Shown here: positions 50,702-60,796 of the stretch, piece after piece | Layout: the number at the start of each line of letters is the position of its first letter | Numbering within the stretch: the stretch's first letter is position 1 | Origin: Flavobacteriaceae bacterium NBU2977 | GTDB lineage: Bacteria; Bacteroidota; Bacteroidia; Flavobacteriales; Flavobacteriaceae | Length of the DNA stretch: 64,000 bases | Assembly: GCA_019931105.1 (NCBI GenBank) | Contig: JAIOUW010000002.1 | Span: forward strand, 682,001-746,000 | Direction: 5' to 3' | The notes under the pieces: generated by a model | What the model saw: the letters and a program-made list of their open reading frames with translations, nothing else | Told to the model about the DNA's origin: nothing | The model's database searches: none | Translations under genes and position numbers: made by a program

Positions 50702-51060
50702 CCGTCTTCAACAAAGAACCAGGTCAATAAACAAGTTCTTTTAGTTCAATTTCGAAACATGGTTGCCAGAAACAGGGAAGCCTTCGAAACGGGTAAGTCT
50801 TCAGTCGAAGTATTACCGTATCAAATCTAAAGTTGGCCCGAAACAAATTTTACGACCTTTGACAACCGATTTCCAAATCTAAAAGCCGAATTGGAAGATT
50901 GCAACGGATTCTATCCTTGACGGCATTCAATTCGGTAAAAGTTTTATGGGTTACGTCTTTTTGAAGACATTGATATAGTTGACGAAAGTCTGCCGATGTA
51001 TCTGTATCCGCTTAAATAAAAGTGGGCATACAAAACTGGGAATATTAGCATGTATTTGAA
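50702..51060 (+). pseudogene. Decayed coding remnant with frameshifts, family not recognised
   Basis: No intact gene is visible. Protein-like pieces appear in shifting plus-strand frames: FPNLKAELEDCNGFYP near 50870-50920, GIQFGKSF near 50930, and RLFEDIDIVDESLPMYLYPLK with a stop near 51015. They read as one gene broken by small insertions or deletions. I cannot name the family. The remnant ends the AT-rich island. Confidence 0.4.
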
Positions 51061-51061
51061 A

Positions 51062-51083
51062 GGCCCGGTTCATGAACCGGGCC
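51062..51083 (-). terminator. Probable terminator after the ThuA-type gene
   Basis: GGCCCGGTTCATGAACCGGGCC is a perfect 22-base palindrome, 15 bases after the minus-strand stop at 51098. The U-tract that follows on the minus strand is short and interrupted, so the strength is uncertain. Confidence 0.65.
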
Positions 51084-51097
51084 CTGATCAAAAAATA

Positions 51098-54000
51098 TCA
51101 ATTGCCGAAATTTACATTGGTCACGGCGACCATTCCCTCTCCACGAGGTTTCGAAGTATCGGGTTTATGCACAAAATAGAGTGCTTTGGCCTTTACGTCA
51201 TCCATGGGTTCATCGAAAATAATAGGGATCATTCCCGACATGAAACCTCCGGGTGCGGTTCTCGTCTCTGGCAGCAGGCCGCCCTTACCGATTACCTTGC
51301 CATCGGGGGCATCAAGCCTCAATTCAAAATTGACCGGAAAATCGGGTTTCTCTTGAAAACCTACTATCAAAGTGGCTTTTTTCACTCCTTTCAAATCGAT
51401 TTCCTCAAGCGCGAACCAACCTTCATCGGCCGGGGCTATCAACAAATCCATTCCCCCGAACGAAACCAGTGAAAAATTATCGACCTTGGTGGTGGGCGAG
51501 AAAGAAACGGTGCTACCTTGCAAAGCAACCGATTCTACGCCCGTCAAGGGTCGAATGCCGTTTACGCCCTTATCGGTATAGCTTGCCGTCAAAATCATCA
51601 CATTATCGGTCGGCGAAGGCTTGGGAACGATATTTCCTTCCAATGGAAGCGATTTTTGTTTAGCCCCCGTATCGGCCAATGACCGAATGTACAATACGAT
51701 CTGTCTTGTTTCATCTTCTGAAATATTGGGGTGGGCCGCCATGGCGACTTCGCCCCAAACGCCTGAACCTCCAGCAACGATCTTCTTTTGCAAATAGCTC
51801 GTCGCCCGTCTATCGTTCTTGTATTTCTCGGCAATATCCTTATAGCTGGGCCCAATGGACTTTTCGGCTTCCTTATGACATGCCTTACAGTCCATACCCT
51901 CGGTCAACGCTTTACCTGTTACCGCGGCCGATACTTGTTGGTGCCCTAAAGATTGGTTCGCTTGGTCCATTCCCTCCATATAATCCACAGAGACAAAAAC
52001 GTTGTCCAAATCGATATCATCGTTACCATCGGGGTCGGTCACCATTACTTTATAATTGATCGGGGTACCCGCAATGAAAAAGGTTGAATTACCGCCCGCG
52101 AGGTCGATCGCGATCTCAGGTCGCGAATTTCCGGCCACAATACTCGATGCATCACTTTTGGCACCGGCACCATGCGCATCCTTTGCCTCAACTGATAACT
52201 TATATTCCCCGGCAGTCGTGTAGGTATATGATAATTCGGGTTCACTGGTTTCCTTGGTCTCACCGTTGCCCAAATCCCAGATATAGGATATTGCATCTCC
52301 TTCAAGGTCTTCGGCCTGTACTTTTGCATTTACGGTCAAAGGAATTTTTCCCGTATCGGCATCAACAATAAGATGGTCGATTACCGGGGGCCTGTTGCCG
52401 CCGTTGTATTCGATATAGCTCAAGCCAGAGTCATCATTTTTGGAAAACCAGCCACTACCATATTCCAATAGATACACCCTTCCATCGGGACCCAATTCCA
52501 TATCGATCAAGTTCTGGACTTTGATATCGGAAGCAAAGGGTTCCATTTTATTGAAGGTGCCATCTTCAAACAGGGTGACCGCCATCATCCATCCGCGCAT
52601 CCATTCGTAAATAATGGTCTTACCGTCGTAATAGGAAGGAAGCCCGCCCCCATCGGGATACATGTCTGAATAATAAGTAGGGCCCGCCATCGCATTTCTA
52701 CTACCGGTACCCACCTGCGGAAATTCAGGTGTCTCGGCATATGGATAATAGATATATGCGGGAACGGTCGGTGGCAATTCTTGCAGACCGGTATTGTTCC
52801 TAGAATTGTTTATGGGTTTTAGGGGGTCGAACGCTTCGCCCGATTCACCCGTCTCATAATTATAGGCATTATAGGCATAGTTGTTGCCGATGAACAAAGG
52901 CCAACCATAGTTGCCCGCTTTCAAGGCCAAATTCATTTCATCATAGCCTCTCGGGCCGCGCGTTGCCATAGAATCTGCACGGGCATCCGGACCCACTTCG
53001 CCCCAAAATAAATGTCCTTTTTTAGGGTCCACGGAAATGCGATACGGATTTCGATGCCCCATGGTATAGATTTCAGGTCGTGTTTTTTCGGTGCCGACAG
53101 GGAATAAATTCCCTTCAGGAATATCATAGCTACCATCATCGTTCACCTTAATGCGCAGAATTTTACCCCTCAAGTCGTTCGTGTTGCCAGAAGAGCGCCG
53201 GGCATCGTATTGCTCATGCCCTGGGCTATCGTTCAATGGTGCAAAGCCATTGTTGACATATTTTTGATCTCTTTCGTTAAAAGGGGTCGAGTTATCACCT
53301 GTTGAAAGATATAAAAGTCCGTCTCCGCCAAAGGCAATAGATCCACCCGTATGGCAGCAGATTTCACGATCAGAACCGACATCCAAAATCTTCTGTTCCG
53401 AAGCCAAATCGAAAACACCGTCTTTATATTTAAAACGCGAGAGCCGATTAACGGACTCATCCCCAGTAGGCGCGTAATAGGCATAGATCCAATTATTAGT
53501 GGCATAGTTCGGGTCTTTTTGAAGTCCCATGAGTCCTTCCTCGGCATTTACTCCGGGTGTATTCAAGGTTTTATGGTAAACATCTAAAAAAGCGACTTGC
53601 GTCATGGTGTCCTTTTCGGCACTGTATAGCATTATCTCGCCGCGACGTTGTGCGATCAGCACATCATTGTTCGGCAATATGGTCATTTCGGTAGGTTCGA
53701 AAAAATCGCCGCCCACCAATGGTACTTTTGAAAAACGATTGACATCGGGCGGTATTTGACTCAGCGCTTTGTTGTAATTCAAGTTTTCGTTATCTCCGAT
53801 AGCATATTGAATACCGCCCAAAAGATGTTGCAAGAACAGATCTTCGGAAAAGCTCTCATCGGTATGCCCCCCTCCCGTGTAGAAAGCACGGCCTCCGTCG
53901 AAATCGTGATACCACGCAATGGGGTGAAAATCACCGTTGGCGCCTCCTTCGTAGCTAGATTCGTCCAACGTCATCAAAACATTGACATCAGGATTGATCC

Positions 54001-54520
54001 TTTTATAATTATACAGTTCATCGGTACGATGCCAGACCGAATCGGCAAACATTTTGGTCGATATATGGCTATTGTCCTTGATAATAAAATCTGCTTCGGG
54101 CGTACCACTTGGGTGGCTCAAAAACTGGGCGCCGGCCAATTTGTTGTACCACCCCCAATCGTATTCGGTATCAGCCGCGGCATGGATTCCGACATACCCC
54201 CCGCCAGCTTGAATGTACCGTTCAAAAGCGGCCTCTTGCTTGGCATCCAAAACATTTCCGGTGGTGCTCAAAAAGATGATTGTGGAATATTGTTTGAGAT
54301 TATCATCATTGAACAATTCTGCATTCTTGGTCGTATCGACCGCAAAACCATTTTCGGAACCCAGTTTTTGGATCGCGGCTATCCCCGCCGGAATAGAGGC
54401 ATGCTTGAAGCCCATGGTCTTTGAAAATACCAGTACCTTGGGGTCTCCCTCACGTTTATTACTACAAGAAGCGATAAGCAATGCGCATACCATTGCCAAT
54501 AATAGAACTACTTTTTTCAT
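51098..54520 (-). CDS. Multidomain lipoprotein: ThuA, PQQ-type sugar dehydrogenase, PKD, cytochrome c and CBM
   Basis: The 1140-residue protein has a lipoprotein signal (LLIASC, Cys19) and a ThuA-like domain (about 27-245, VLVFSKTMGFKHASIPAGI). A glucose/sorbosone dehydrogenase beta-propeller (about 260-690) follows, with MTILPNNDVLIAQRRGEI, GSIAFGGDGLLYLSTGDN and YTMGHRNPYRISVDP. Next come a PKD domain (about 718-805), a cytochrome c domain with CKACH (about 895-980) and a C-terminal CBM6-like domain. It could oxidise a sugar at the cell surface and pass electrons to its own heme. The domain order is seen directly; the chemistry is inferred. Confidence 0.9.
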   Translation of the reverse strand: MKKVVLLLAMVCALLIASCSNKREGDPKVLVFSKTMGFKHASIPAGIAAIQKLGSENGFAVDTTKNAELFNDDNLKQYSTIIFLSTTGNVLDAKQEAAFERYIQAGGGYVGIHAAADTEYDWGWYNKLAGAQFLSHPSGTPEADFIIKDNSHISTKMFADSVWHRTDELYNYKRINPDVNVLMTLDESSYEGGANGDFHPIAWYHDFDGGRAFYTGGGHTDESFSEDLFLQHLLGGIQYAIGDNENLNYNKALSQIPPDVNRFSKVPLVGGDFFEPTEMTILPNNDVLIAQRRGEIMLYSAEKDTMTQVAFLDVYHKTLNTPGVNAEEGLMGLQKDPNYATNNWIYAYYAPTGDESVNRLSRFKYKDGVFDLASEQKILDVGSDREICCHTGGSIAFGGDGLLYLSTGDNSTPFNERDQKYVNNGFAPLNDSPGHEQYDARRSSGNTNDLRGKILRIKVNDDGSYDIPEGNLFPVGTEKTRPEIYTMGHRNPYRISVDPKKGHLFWGEVGPDARADSMATRGPRGYDEMNLALKAGNYGWPLFIGNNYAYNAYNYETGESGEAFDPLKPINNSRNNTGLQELPPTVPAYIYYPYAETPEFPQVGTGSRNAMAGPTYYSDMYPDGGGLPSYYDGKTIIYEWMRGWMMAVTLFEDGTFNKMEPFASDIKVQNLIDMELGPDGRVYLLEYGSGWFSKNDDSGLSYIEYNGGNRPPVIDHLIVDADTGKIPLTVNAKVQAEDLEGDAISYIWDLGNGETKETSEPELSYTYTTAGEYKLSVEAKDAHGAGAKSDASSIVAGNSRPEIAIDLAGGNSTFFIAGTPINYKVMVTDPDGNDDIDLDNVFVSVDYMEGMDQANQSLGHQQVSAAVTGKALTEGMDCKACHKEAEKSIGPSYKDIAEKYKNDRRATSYLQKKIVAGGSGVWGEVAMAAHPNISEDETRQIVLYIRSLADTGAKQKSLPLEGNIVPKPSPTDNVMILTASYTDKGVNGIRPLTGVESVALQGSTVSFSPTTKVDNFSLVSFGGMDLLIAPADEGWFALEEIDLKGVKKATLIVGFQEKPDFPVNFELRLDAPDGKVIGKGGLLPETRTAPGGFMSGMIPIIFDEPMDDVKAKALYFVHKPDTSKPRGEGMVAVTNVNFGN

Positions 54521-54661
54521 GTTGTTATTTGTTTTGTTGCATCAATCAATTGCCTAAAGTAGTGATTCCCAAATTGAAATACCAAAGTGATATTGCCGAA
54601 AGTGTTATTTTTAACGAAAAGGGTATTTTTCGGTAGTTAAGCGAAACAACACATATAGTTT

Positions 54662-55702
54662 ATGAGAGCATTGGTCTATGAAAAATTTCAGGGGACGCTT
54701 GCAGTGCAGGAAGTTTCGGATCCGATTCCAAAACCTGATGGAGTGGTCGTAAAAGTAGCCGCTACCGGACTTTGCCGTAGTGATTGGCACGGATGGATGG
54801 GCCATGACCCCGATATTCTATTGCCCCATGTTCCGGGGCATGAATTGGCGGGTACGGTCGCAACCATTGGAAAAAATGTCACGAAATTTAAAATCGGTGA
54901 CCGTGTGACCGTACCTTTTGTATGTGGTTGCGGTATTTGCCGGCAATGTACCTCGGGCAACCATCAGGTCTGCGACCGCCAATCACAGCCCGGTTTTACG
55001 CATTGGGGGTCTTTTGCCGAATATGTGGCGCTCGATTATGCCGACACCAATCTGGTGACCCTTCCTCAAGAAATCGACGACTTGACCGCAGCCACTTTGG
55101 GGTGCCGATTCGTGACTTCGTTTCGGGCCATTGTACATCAAGCAAAGGTAATGGAAGGTCAATATGTTGTTGTTCACGGGTGTGGCGGCGTAGGTCTTTC
55201 GGCAGTAATAATCGCCAGTGCCCTTGGCGCAAAAGTACTTGCCGTTGACATCAATCCAGGGCAATTGGCCTTGGCCAAATCTTTTGGTGCGATGGCCGTA
55301 ATAAATGCCTCGGGCACCAAGAATATTATAGATGAAGTCAAGGATATTACCCATGGTGGCGCCCATGTATCTCTAGATGCGCTCGGAAGCGCACAAACCT
55401 GCTTCAATTCGATCGCCAACCTTAGAAAACGGGGCAAACATATTCAAGTAGGCCTAATGACGGAAGACCATGCGCATCCTAAAATCCCGATGGATAAAGT
55501 AATCGCTGAAGAATTGGAAATAATCGGAAGCCATGGCATGCAAGCTTTCAAATATCCCGAACTTCTTAAGATGATAAGTGACGGAAAACTGCATCCCAAA
55601 AAAATGATTACAAAAACAATATCATTGGAAGAGGCGGCAACCGCACTTCCAACTATGAATACTTTTACAACCGCAGGGGTCACCCTGATCGATTCCTTTT
55701 AA
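54662..55702 (+). CDS. Zinc-dependent alcohol dehydrogenase
   Basis: The 346-residue medium-chain dehydrogenase has a catalytic zinc site in [11 protein letters not shown] and [10 protein letters not shown], structural zinc cysteines in [17 protein letters not shown] and NAD(P)-binding [10 protein letters not shown]. It oxidises an alcohol or reduces an aldehyde; the substrate is not evident. YdeI-like gene follows after four bases, so the two are one operon. Confidence 0.93.
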   Translation: MRALVYEKFQGTLAVQEVSDPIPKPDGVVVKVAATGLCRSDWHGWMGHDPDILLPHVPGHELAGTVATIGKNVTKFKIGDRVTVPFVCGCGICRQCTSGNHQVCDRQSQPGFTHWGSFAEYVALDYADTNLVTLPQEIDDLTAATLGCRFVTSFRAIVHQAKVMEGQYVVVHGCGGVGLSAVIIASALGAKVLAVDINPGQLALAKSFGAMAVINASGTKNIIDEVKDITHGGAHVSLDALGSAQTCFNSIANLRKRGKHIQVGLMTEDHAHPKIPMDKVIAEELEIIGSHGMQAFKYPELLKMISDGKLHPKKMITKTISLEEAATALPTMNTFTTAGVTLIDSF

Positions 55703-55706
55703 AAAC

Positions 55707-56288
55707 ATGCATAAGAGACCTGAACTTTATTTCAAGAACGATTCTGAATTTCGGAAATGGCTGCACGAAAATCATGATTGCCATGAGGGGGCCTACCTGA
55801 TTTTTTATGCCGTGGCCCATGAGAACGACAGTATGCGATGGGAAGAGGCCGTGCGCGTCGCGCTATGCTACGGTTGGATCGATAGCACGGTCAAAAATAT
55901 CGGCCCTGGCAAGCGGCGCCAATACTTTTGTCCCAGAAAACCCAAAAGTGTCTGGAGCAAGGTCAACAAAGGCCACATCAAAGAACTCAAGGCCGATGGA
56001 CTGATGCACAAAAGCGGATTGAAAGCCATTGAAATCGCAAAGAAAAATGGTTCTTGGACGCAACTCGACGATGTTGAAAATGGAATCATACCTGAGGATC
56101 TGCAAAAAGCTTTTGATAAAAACCAAAAAGCCTTTACGAATTATCAGCGCTTTACCAGAGGACAACGAAAAAGTTACCTGTATTGGTTGAACCAGGCCAA
56201 ACGCGAGGAAACAAGACAAAAGAGAATTACGGAAATCGTACGTCTCTGTGCAGCAAATATCAAGTCACGCACCGATGGGGGGCGTTGA
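55707..56288 (+). CDS. YdeI/OmpD-associated family protein
   Basis: The 193-residue protein has the family's VALCYGWIDSTVKNIGPGKRRQYFCPRKPKSVWSKVN core and a C-terminal basic helical tail (YWLNQAKREETRQKRITEIVR). YdeI is linked to resistance to cationic peptides in Enterobacteria, but the biochemical role is unclear. It is downstream of the alcohol dehydrogenase by four bases. Its end lies five bases from the convergent MFS gene. Confidence 0.88.
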   Translation: MHKRPELYFKNDSEFRKWLHENHDCHEGAYLIFYAVAHENDSMRWEEAVRVALCYGWIDSTVKNIGPGKRRQYFCPRKPKSVWSKVNKGHIKELKADGLMHKSGLKAIEIAKKNGSWTQLDDVENGIIPEDLQKAFDKNQKAFTNYQRFTRGQRKSYLYWLNQAKREETRQKRITEIVRLCAANIKSRTDGGR

Positions 56289-56293
56289 AAGCC

Positions 56294-57544
56294 CTACTTG
56301 CGAAAAAGTCTGTGGTAGATCAAAGCTGCCGCTCCGCCTATAAGGGCAAACGCGGTCAACATCCAAAAGACATATCGGTGGCCCTCTTCCCCGGGATAGG
56401 TATCCAAAAAATAACCGTAAGCGGGGCCCGCAAAGATATCGGGCGTATAGCCAACGATAGAAATAAGTCCAACAGCGGTACCGGTCAATACCAAAGGAAT
56501 ACGGCCTTCATCCATAACGGCAAAATAAAGCGACCTAGCGGCGTAGACCCCGGCCGCAACAATTGCCACGGAGATGAAGAAAAGCATGGTTTTAGAAGGG
56601 CCTATGATTCCCGTGGCGAATAAAAGGCCACCTATTATGGAGACGACAAAACTCAGCAGCAACCAAAGCGAAATTCGATAACGGTCGACGATCAAACCGA
56701 CCAAAATACCAATGGTTGGACGCAAAAATTGTAAAAAAGTACCGATCTGCGCTGATCTCACCTCATCGTACAGCATTACCTCACGGGCATACAATGAGAG
56801 TACATCGGTAATTTTATAACCGACATACGCGCACAATATAATGACCATCAACAGTTGAACGGCCGGCAATCTCAAGACCTGTCCGATTTGCTTGCCCGAA
56901 ATTTGTTGCAGTTGTATTTTCCCATCTTCGATATCGGTTTTCATGAAAACCCATACCAATATCCCAATTACGGTAATGATCACGGCCGAACAGTAAATGA
57001 CATATCTAAAGGCCTCCCTTCTATCAACAAGCGGCACGGTATCCACTTGATCCGAAACAAACAAAGAAAATATAAAGACGCCCATCAAGGCGAACAAGGC
57101 CCCGGTAAGACCACGGCCCCCGTCCAAAAATCCGAAAGCCTTGCCCTGTGACCGGTCACCGCCCCATACCCTGGCGGCTTTGATCATCGGTGCCCAGAAC
57201 AAGAAAATTGTGGTAAAACCCCAATAACCGTATAAACCCCGAAGGATCTCAAAACTTGGGAAAGTCGCAAACAACAACCCTCCCAAAGCGGTCATCCATA
57301 ATGCTATGGCCATTAATTTTCGAGGAGGATATTTATCCGCCAACGGCCCCCCGACAAGATATGACAGAAGGGCGATGATTCCGTAAACCGAAAAACAAAG
57401 TCCCAATTGTAAATTATCCAATTGAAAGACATCTAAAACAGTAGGGCGGAACACCCTTGGCAATACAAAGGGCAATATGAATACCGCTTCACCCGCCAAA
57501 ATCAACAAAACAAGATAGTACCAAGGTGCCGATCGTTGCCCCAT
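56294..57544 (-). CDS. Major facilitator superfamily transporter
   Basis: The 416-residue protein has about twelve hydrophobic segments, with the MFS loop 2-3 motif as GGPLADKYPPRKLMAIAL. The second half repeats the theme less clearly (VGLIVDRYRISLWLLL). The substrate cannot be told from the sequence. It is convergent with the YdeI-like gene and divergent from the amidohydrolase cluster. Confidence 0.9.
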   Translation of the reverse strand: MGQRSAPWYYLVLLILAGEAVFILPFVLPRVFRPTVLDVFQLDNLQLGLCFSVYGIIALLSYLVGGPLADKYPPRKLMAIALWMTALGGLLFATFPSFEILRGLYGYWGFTTIFLFWAPMIKAARVWGGDRSQGKAFGFLDGGRGLTGALFALMGVFIFSLFVSDQVDTVPLVDRREAFRYVIYCSAVIITVIGILVWVFMKTDIEDGKIQLQQISGKQIGQVLRLPAVQLLMVIILCAYVGYKITDVLSLYAREVMLYDEVRSAQIGTFLQFLRPTIGILVGLIVDRYRISLWLLLSFVVSIIGGLLFATGIIGPSKTMLFFISVAIVAAGVYAARSLYFAVMDEGRIPLVLTGTAVGLISIVGYTPDIFAGPAYGYFLDTYPGEEGHRYVFWMLTAFALIGGAAALIYHRLFRK

Positions 57545-57656
57545 AGGCTAGAAAGGTACCAAGAAACTAAGAAATTGCGAAAAACAAGTACCAATTCTGT
57601 CTTTCAAATTAAGGGATCGGTATTTCTTTTCTATCTTTCAGCATGATATAAACTGA

Positions 57657-59084
57657 ATGATGACGACCCGAATTTTTACAATTTTCACTTTCCTTTTGGT
57701 TCTTTTTATTTTAATGGGATGCCAATCGGAAGAAAAGGAAAGCTATGACATTGCCATCTTAAACGGACAGGTTATTGACTTGGAAAGTGGTAAAGTCGAA
57801 GAAAAGGATATTTTTATTTTTGAAGGAAGCATCACAAAAATAGGAAATGCCGACTCGGTAGGAAAATTCGAGTCAAAACAGACCATCGACGCCTCGGGAA
57901 AATTTCTTCTTCCAGGCTTTTGGGACAACCATGTTCATTTTCGAGGTGGGGATTCACTGGTCAAATCGAACAAAAACTTTCTCAAACTTTTCATCGCCAA
58001 CGGAATAACCACGGTTCGCGACGCCGGGGGCGATCTGACAGGGCCTGTAACGCAATGGAAGTCTGAAATTGAAAACGGACATCTGATCGGGCCTACGATT
58101 TTTACCTCAGGACCAAAGATCGATGGCCCCAATGCCACTTGGGCCGGCTCGCTTGAAGTCGAAAACGACATCGATATCAATAATGCGTTGGACGTATTAC
58201 AAAGAATTCCGGTTGATTACGTAAAGCTGTATGACAGCCGAATTTCTGGCAAAAATTATCTGAACACAATCGCCGAGGCCGAAAAAAGAGGACTGATTAC
58301 TTCCGGACACATGCCCTTCAGCGTGACCTTAGAGGAAACCATCGCGGCGGGAATCGATGGCATCGAACATCTCTACTATATTATGAAAGGCTGTTCCGCA
58401 GACGAAAGGGAGATTACCCAAAAACTTGTAGACGGCGAAATCGGTTTTTGGGACGCCATGCCATTGCTGCGCAAAAGCTATTCGGATAGCACGGCATCAA
58501 AAACTTTTCAATACCTTAAGAACAATGGCGTGTTCGTAACCCCCACGTTGCATATTGGCAAGACCCTAAGCTATTTGGATGAAGTAGATCATAGTAACGA
58601 CCCCTATTTGGATTATATGGGCAAGGGTATCATCAAAACCTATAAAGGCCGAATCAACAGGGTGAAGAATGCTACGTCCAAGACCCTTCAAGACCGTAAG
58701 GAACTCGATACCTTTTTCGGCACCTTGGCGAAGTCGCTCAACGATGCCGGAGTAGCCCTTTTGGCCGGTTCCGATAGTGGGGCCTATAACTCGTACACCT
58801 ATCCCGGGATGTCATTGCACAAAGAGCTTCAAGAAATGGTCGTGAACGGTATTTCACCTTTGAACGCTCTAAGAACATCGGCCTATAATGGGGCAAAATT
58901 CCTTAAGCAAGATGCGGCGTATGGCCATATTGAAGCAGGCAAAATTGCGGATCTAGTGCTGCTGGATGCAAATCCCTTGGAAAATATCAAGAATACCGAA
59001 AGTATATACATGGTAATCAAAGAAAAATCGGTATTCGACAAAAACAAGCTTCAAGAATTGTTGGATTCGACCATAGTCAAATGA
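57657..59084 (+). CDS. Amidohydrolase lipoprotein (copy 1 of 3)
   Basis: The 475-residue protein has a lipoprotein signal (LVLFILMGC) and an imidazolonepropionase-like amidohydrolase domain. The metal ligands are HxH in WDNHVHFRGG, the carboxylated Lys in VDYVKLYD, His in TSGHMPF and GIEHLYY, and Asp in LAGSDSG. Related enzymes include prolidases and other exopeptidases acting on N-acyl or dipeptide bonds. The start may be either ATG of ATGATG at 57657. The VOC gene overlaps by four bases. Confidence 0.92.
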   Translation: MMTTRIFTIFTFLLVLFILMGCQSEEKESYDIAILNGQVIDLESGKVEEKDIFIFEGSITKIGNADSVGKFESKQTIDASGKFLLPGFWDNHVHFRGGDSLVKSNKNFLKLFIANGITTVRDAGGDLTGPVTQWKSEIENGHLIGPTIFTSGPKIDGPNATWAGSLEVENDIDINNALDVLQRIPVDYVKLYDSRISGKNYLNTIAEAEKRGLITSGHMPFSVTLEETIAAGIDGIEHLYYIMKGCSADEREITQKLVDGEIGFWDAMPLLRKSYSDSTASKTFQYLKNNGVFVTPTLHIGKTLSYLDEVDHSNDPYLDYMGKGIIKTYKGRINRVKNATSKTLQDRKELDTFFGTLAKSLNDAGVALLAGSDSGAYNSYTYPGMSLHKELQEMVVNGISPLNALRTSAYNGAKFLKQDAAYGHIEAGKIADLVLLDANPLENIKNTESIYMVIKEKSVFDKNKLQELLDSTIVK

Positions 59085-59500
59085 GGCAGCACATAGCGCA
59101 TATAGCCCTGGTAGTCGATGATTATGACGAGGCCATTGCGTTCTACACCCAAATATTGGATTTTACATTGATTGAAGACACCAAGTTGAGCGAAGACAAG
59201 CGTTGGGTCTTGGTCGCGCCTCCGGGTGCAAATGACTGCGCACTTTTATTGGCAAAGGCGGCCAATAAAGAACAAGCTGCAAGTATCGGCAATCAAGCCG
59301 GTGGAAGGGTTTTTCTATTTTTGTACACCGATGATTTTTGGAGGGATTACCACAAAATGGTAAATCGAAATGTCGAATTCGTACGTTCGCCAAAGGAAGA
59401 AGCGTATGGTACCGTGGCGGTATTCAAAGACCTGTACGGAAACCTATGGGACCTGTTACAACCGAATGAAAAGAATAAAGGTTTGTTAGGGCAAGTTTGA
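59081..59500 (+). CDS. VOC family protein
   Basis: The 139-residue protein has the vicinal-oxygen-chelate fold, starting HIAHIALVVDDYDEAIAFYTQILDFTL, with VFKDLYGNLWDLLQP near the end. The His in the N-terminal strand and the Glu in the region RSPKEEAYG could be metal ligands. It overlaps the upstream amidohydrolase by four bases (ATGA), so both are made together. Confidence 0.9.
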   Translation: MRQHIAHIALVVDDYDEAIAFYTQILDFTLIEDTKLSEDKRWVLVAPPGANDCALLLAKAANKEQAASIGNQAGGRVFLFLYTDDFWRDYHKMVNRNVEFVRSPKEEAYGTVAVFKDLYGNLWDLLQPNEKNKGLLGQV

Positions 59501-59519
59501 ATATCTTAAAAAAGAAGCA

Positions 59520-60779
59520 ATGCTTATCAAGAACAAAATACTTTTCAAATTTATATTTATTCTTTTCTGTCTACTCATTTTTCCCTGGCCTTTTAGCAAG
59601 CTTCCTGGTCTTTCGTTATTAACTGAACATCATTCCAATATTTTTGAACACCTAATTTCCTGGTTCGGGTACGATCTATTGGGCATTGAATCAAAGATCA
59701 GCAGTGCGGCTACCGGAAGTGGAGACAAGATTTACGATTACCTTTTGTTGTTGCTTTTCGCCATCATCTCTCTGATCGGCACTTTGTTATGGCATTTCGT
59801 TGGTAATGGTCCACGTACTTATGATAGGCTTAATTACATTCTAGAAATCATTCTTCGCTATTTTTTGGCATACCAAATGATACATTATGGTTTGTTCAAG
59901 ATTATTCCCGTTCAATTTTTTGAACCTTACTATTATAAGTTGCTGCAACCTTATGGTCAGGGATCACTTATGGGCATTTATTGGACTATGATGGGTGTAT
60001 CTAAGGGGTATGCCTTATTTGCAGGATTGCTGGAATTTTTTTCCGGAATTCTTTTGATTCATCGAAAAACGAAACTACTGGGTTGTTTGATTGCCATTGG
60101 TGTGCTTATCAACGTGGTCGCAATCAATTTTTTCTATGACATTCCGGTTAAGCTATTTTCCCTGCAATTATTGATTATTGCAGTGCTTTTGACTACCCCT
60201 TATATTGGTAGGCTTACCAAAGCAATTCTCGCAGATCAAGGTTTGGAAAAAAGGAAAACGGAGCCATTGTTTTTCAATACCGGAAAATGGGTAGCTTTTA
60301 GTCGAATATTGAAATGGGGATTCATTATTCTGTTATTCTTCACTTCATTGAGCGCGGCCGTAAAGTCCTATACCGCAAGAACAGAAAATAAGGTCAAAAT
60401 CCCGCTTTATGGGCTCTATGAGATCAAAAATTCTGTAATAAACAAAGATACCCTGACACCTCGGAACAAATTTGCCGGGTCATGGAGATACCTCATCGTT
60501 GAATCTGATAAATACGCTCAAGTTGTACAAACAGATATGAAAAGAAACGGGTATGAATTCGAGGTCGATAGTATCAATGGGAAATTTATGATGAAAAGTT
60601 TTCGGGATTCGACTGATGTATTTACTTTCAATTATATAAAAACCGATTCGACCCTGACCTTTTTTGGTGTCGTGGAAAATGACACCCTTCATTATGAATC
60701 ACGGATTCTTACCAAGAAAAATTTCCTTTTAATGAACCGTGGTTTCCATTGGATAAACGAATACCCTTATAATAGATAA
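59520..60779 (+). CDS. DoxX-like membrane protein
   Basis: The 419-residue protein has about eight hydrophobic segments in its first 280 residues, with the DoxX-type QMIHYGLFKIIPVQFFEPYYYKLLQPYGQGSLMG and FAGLLEFFSGILLIHRKTKLLGC. A soluble C-terminal domain of about 130 residues probably faces the periplasm. DoxX-like proteins are linked to redox processes or sulfur chemistry, but this one is unassigned. It stands between amidohydrolase genes on the same strand. Confidence 0.82.
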   Translation: MLIKNKILFKFIFILFCLLIFPWPFSKLPGLSLLTEHHSNIFEHLISWFGYDLLGIESKISSAATGSGDKIYDYLLLLLFAIISLIGTLLWHFVGNGPRTYDRLNYILEIILRYFLAYQMIHYGLFKIIPVQFFEPYYYKLLQPYGQGSLMGIYWTMMGVSKGYALFAGLLEFFSGILLIHRKTKLLGCLIAIGVLINVVAINFFYDIPVKLFSLQLLIIAVLLTTPYIGRLTKAILADQGLEKRKTEPLFFNTGKWVAFSRILKWGFIILLFFTSLSAAVKSYTARTENKVKIPLYGLYEIKNSVINKDTLTPRNKFAGSWRYLIVESDKYAQVVQTDMKRNGYEFEVDSINGKFMMKSFRDSTDVFTFNYIKTDSTLTFFGVVENDTLHYESRILTKKNFLLMNRGFHWINEYPYNR

Positions 60780-60796
60780 TCTTAATTGACTAAATC

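Noticed and set aside
53756-54424. 222-codon plus-strand frame opposite the ThuA domain
   Set aside because: Antisense to a conserved domain; composition reflects the codon use of the real gene.
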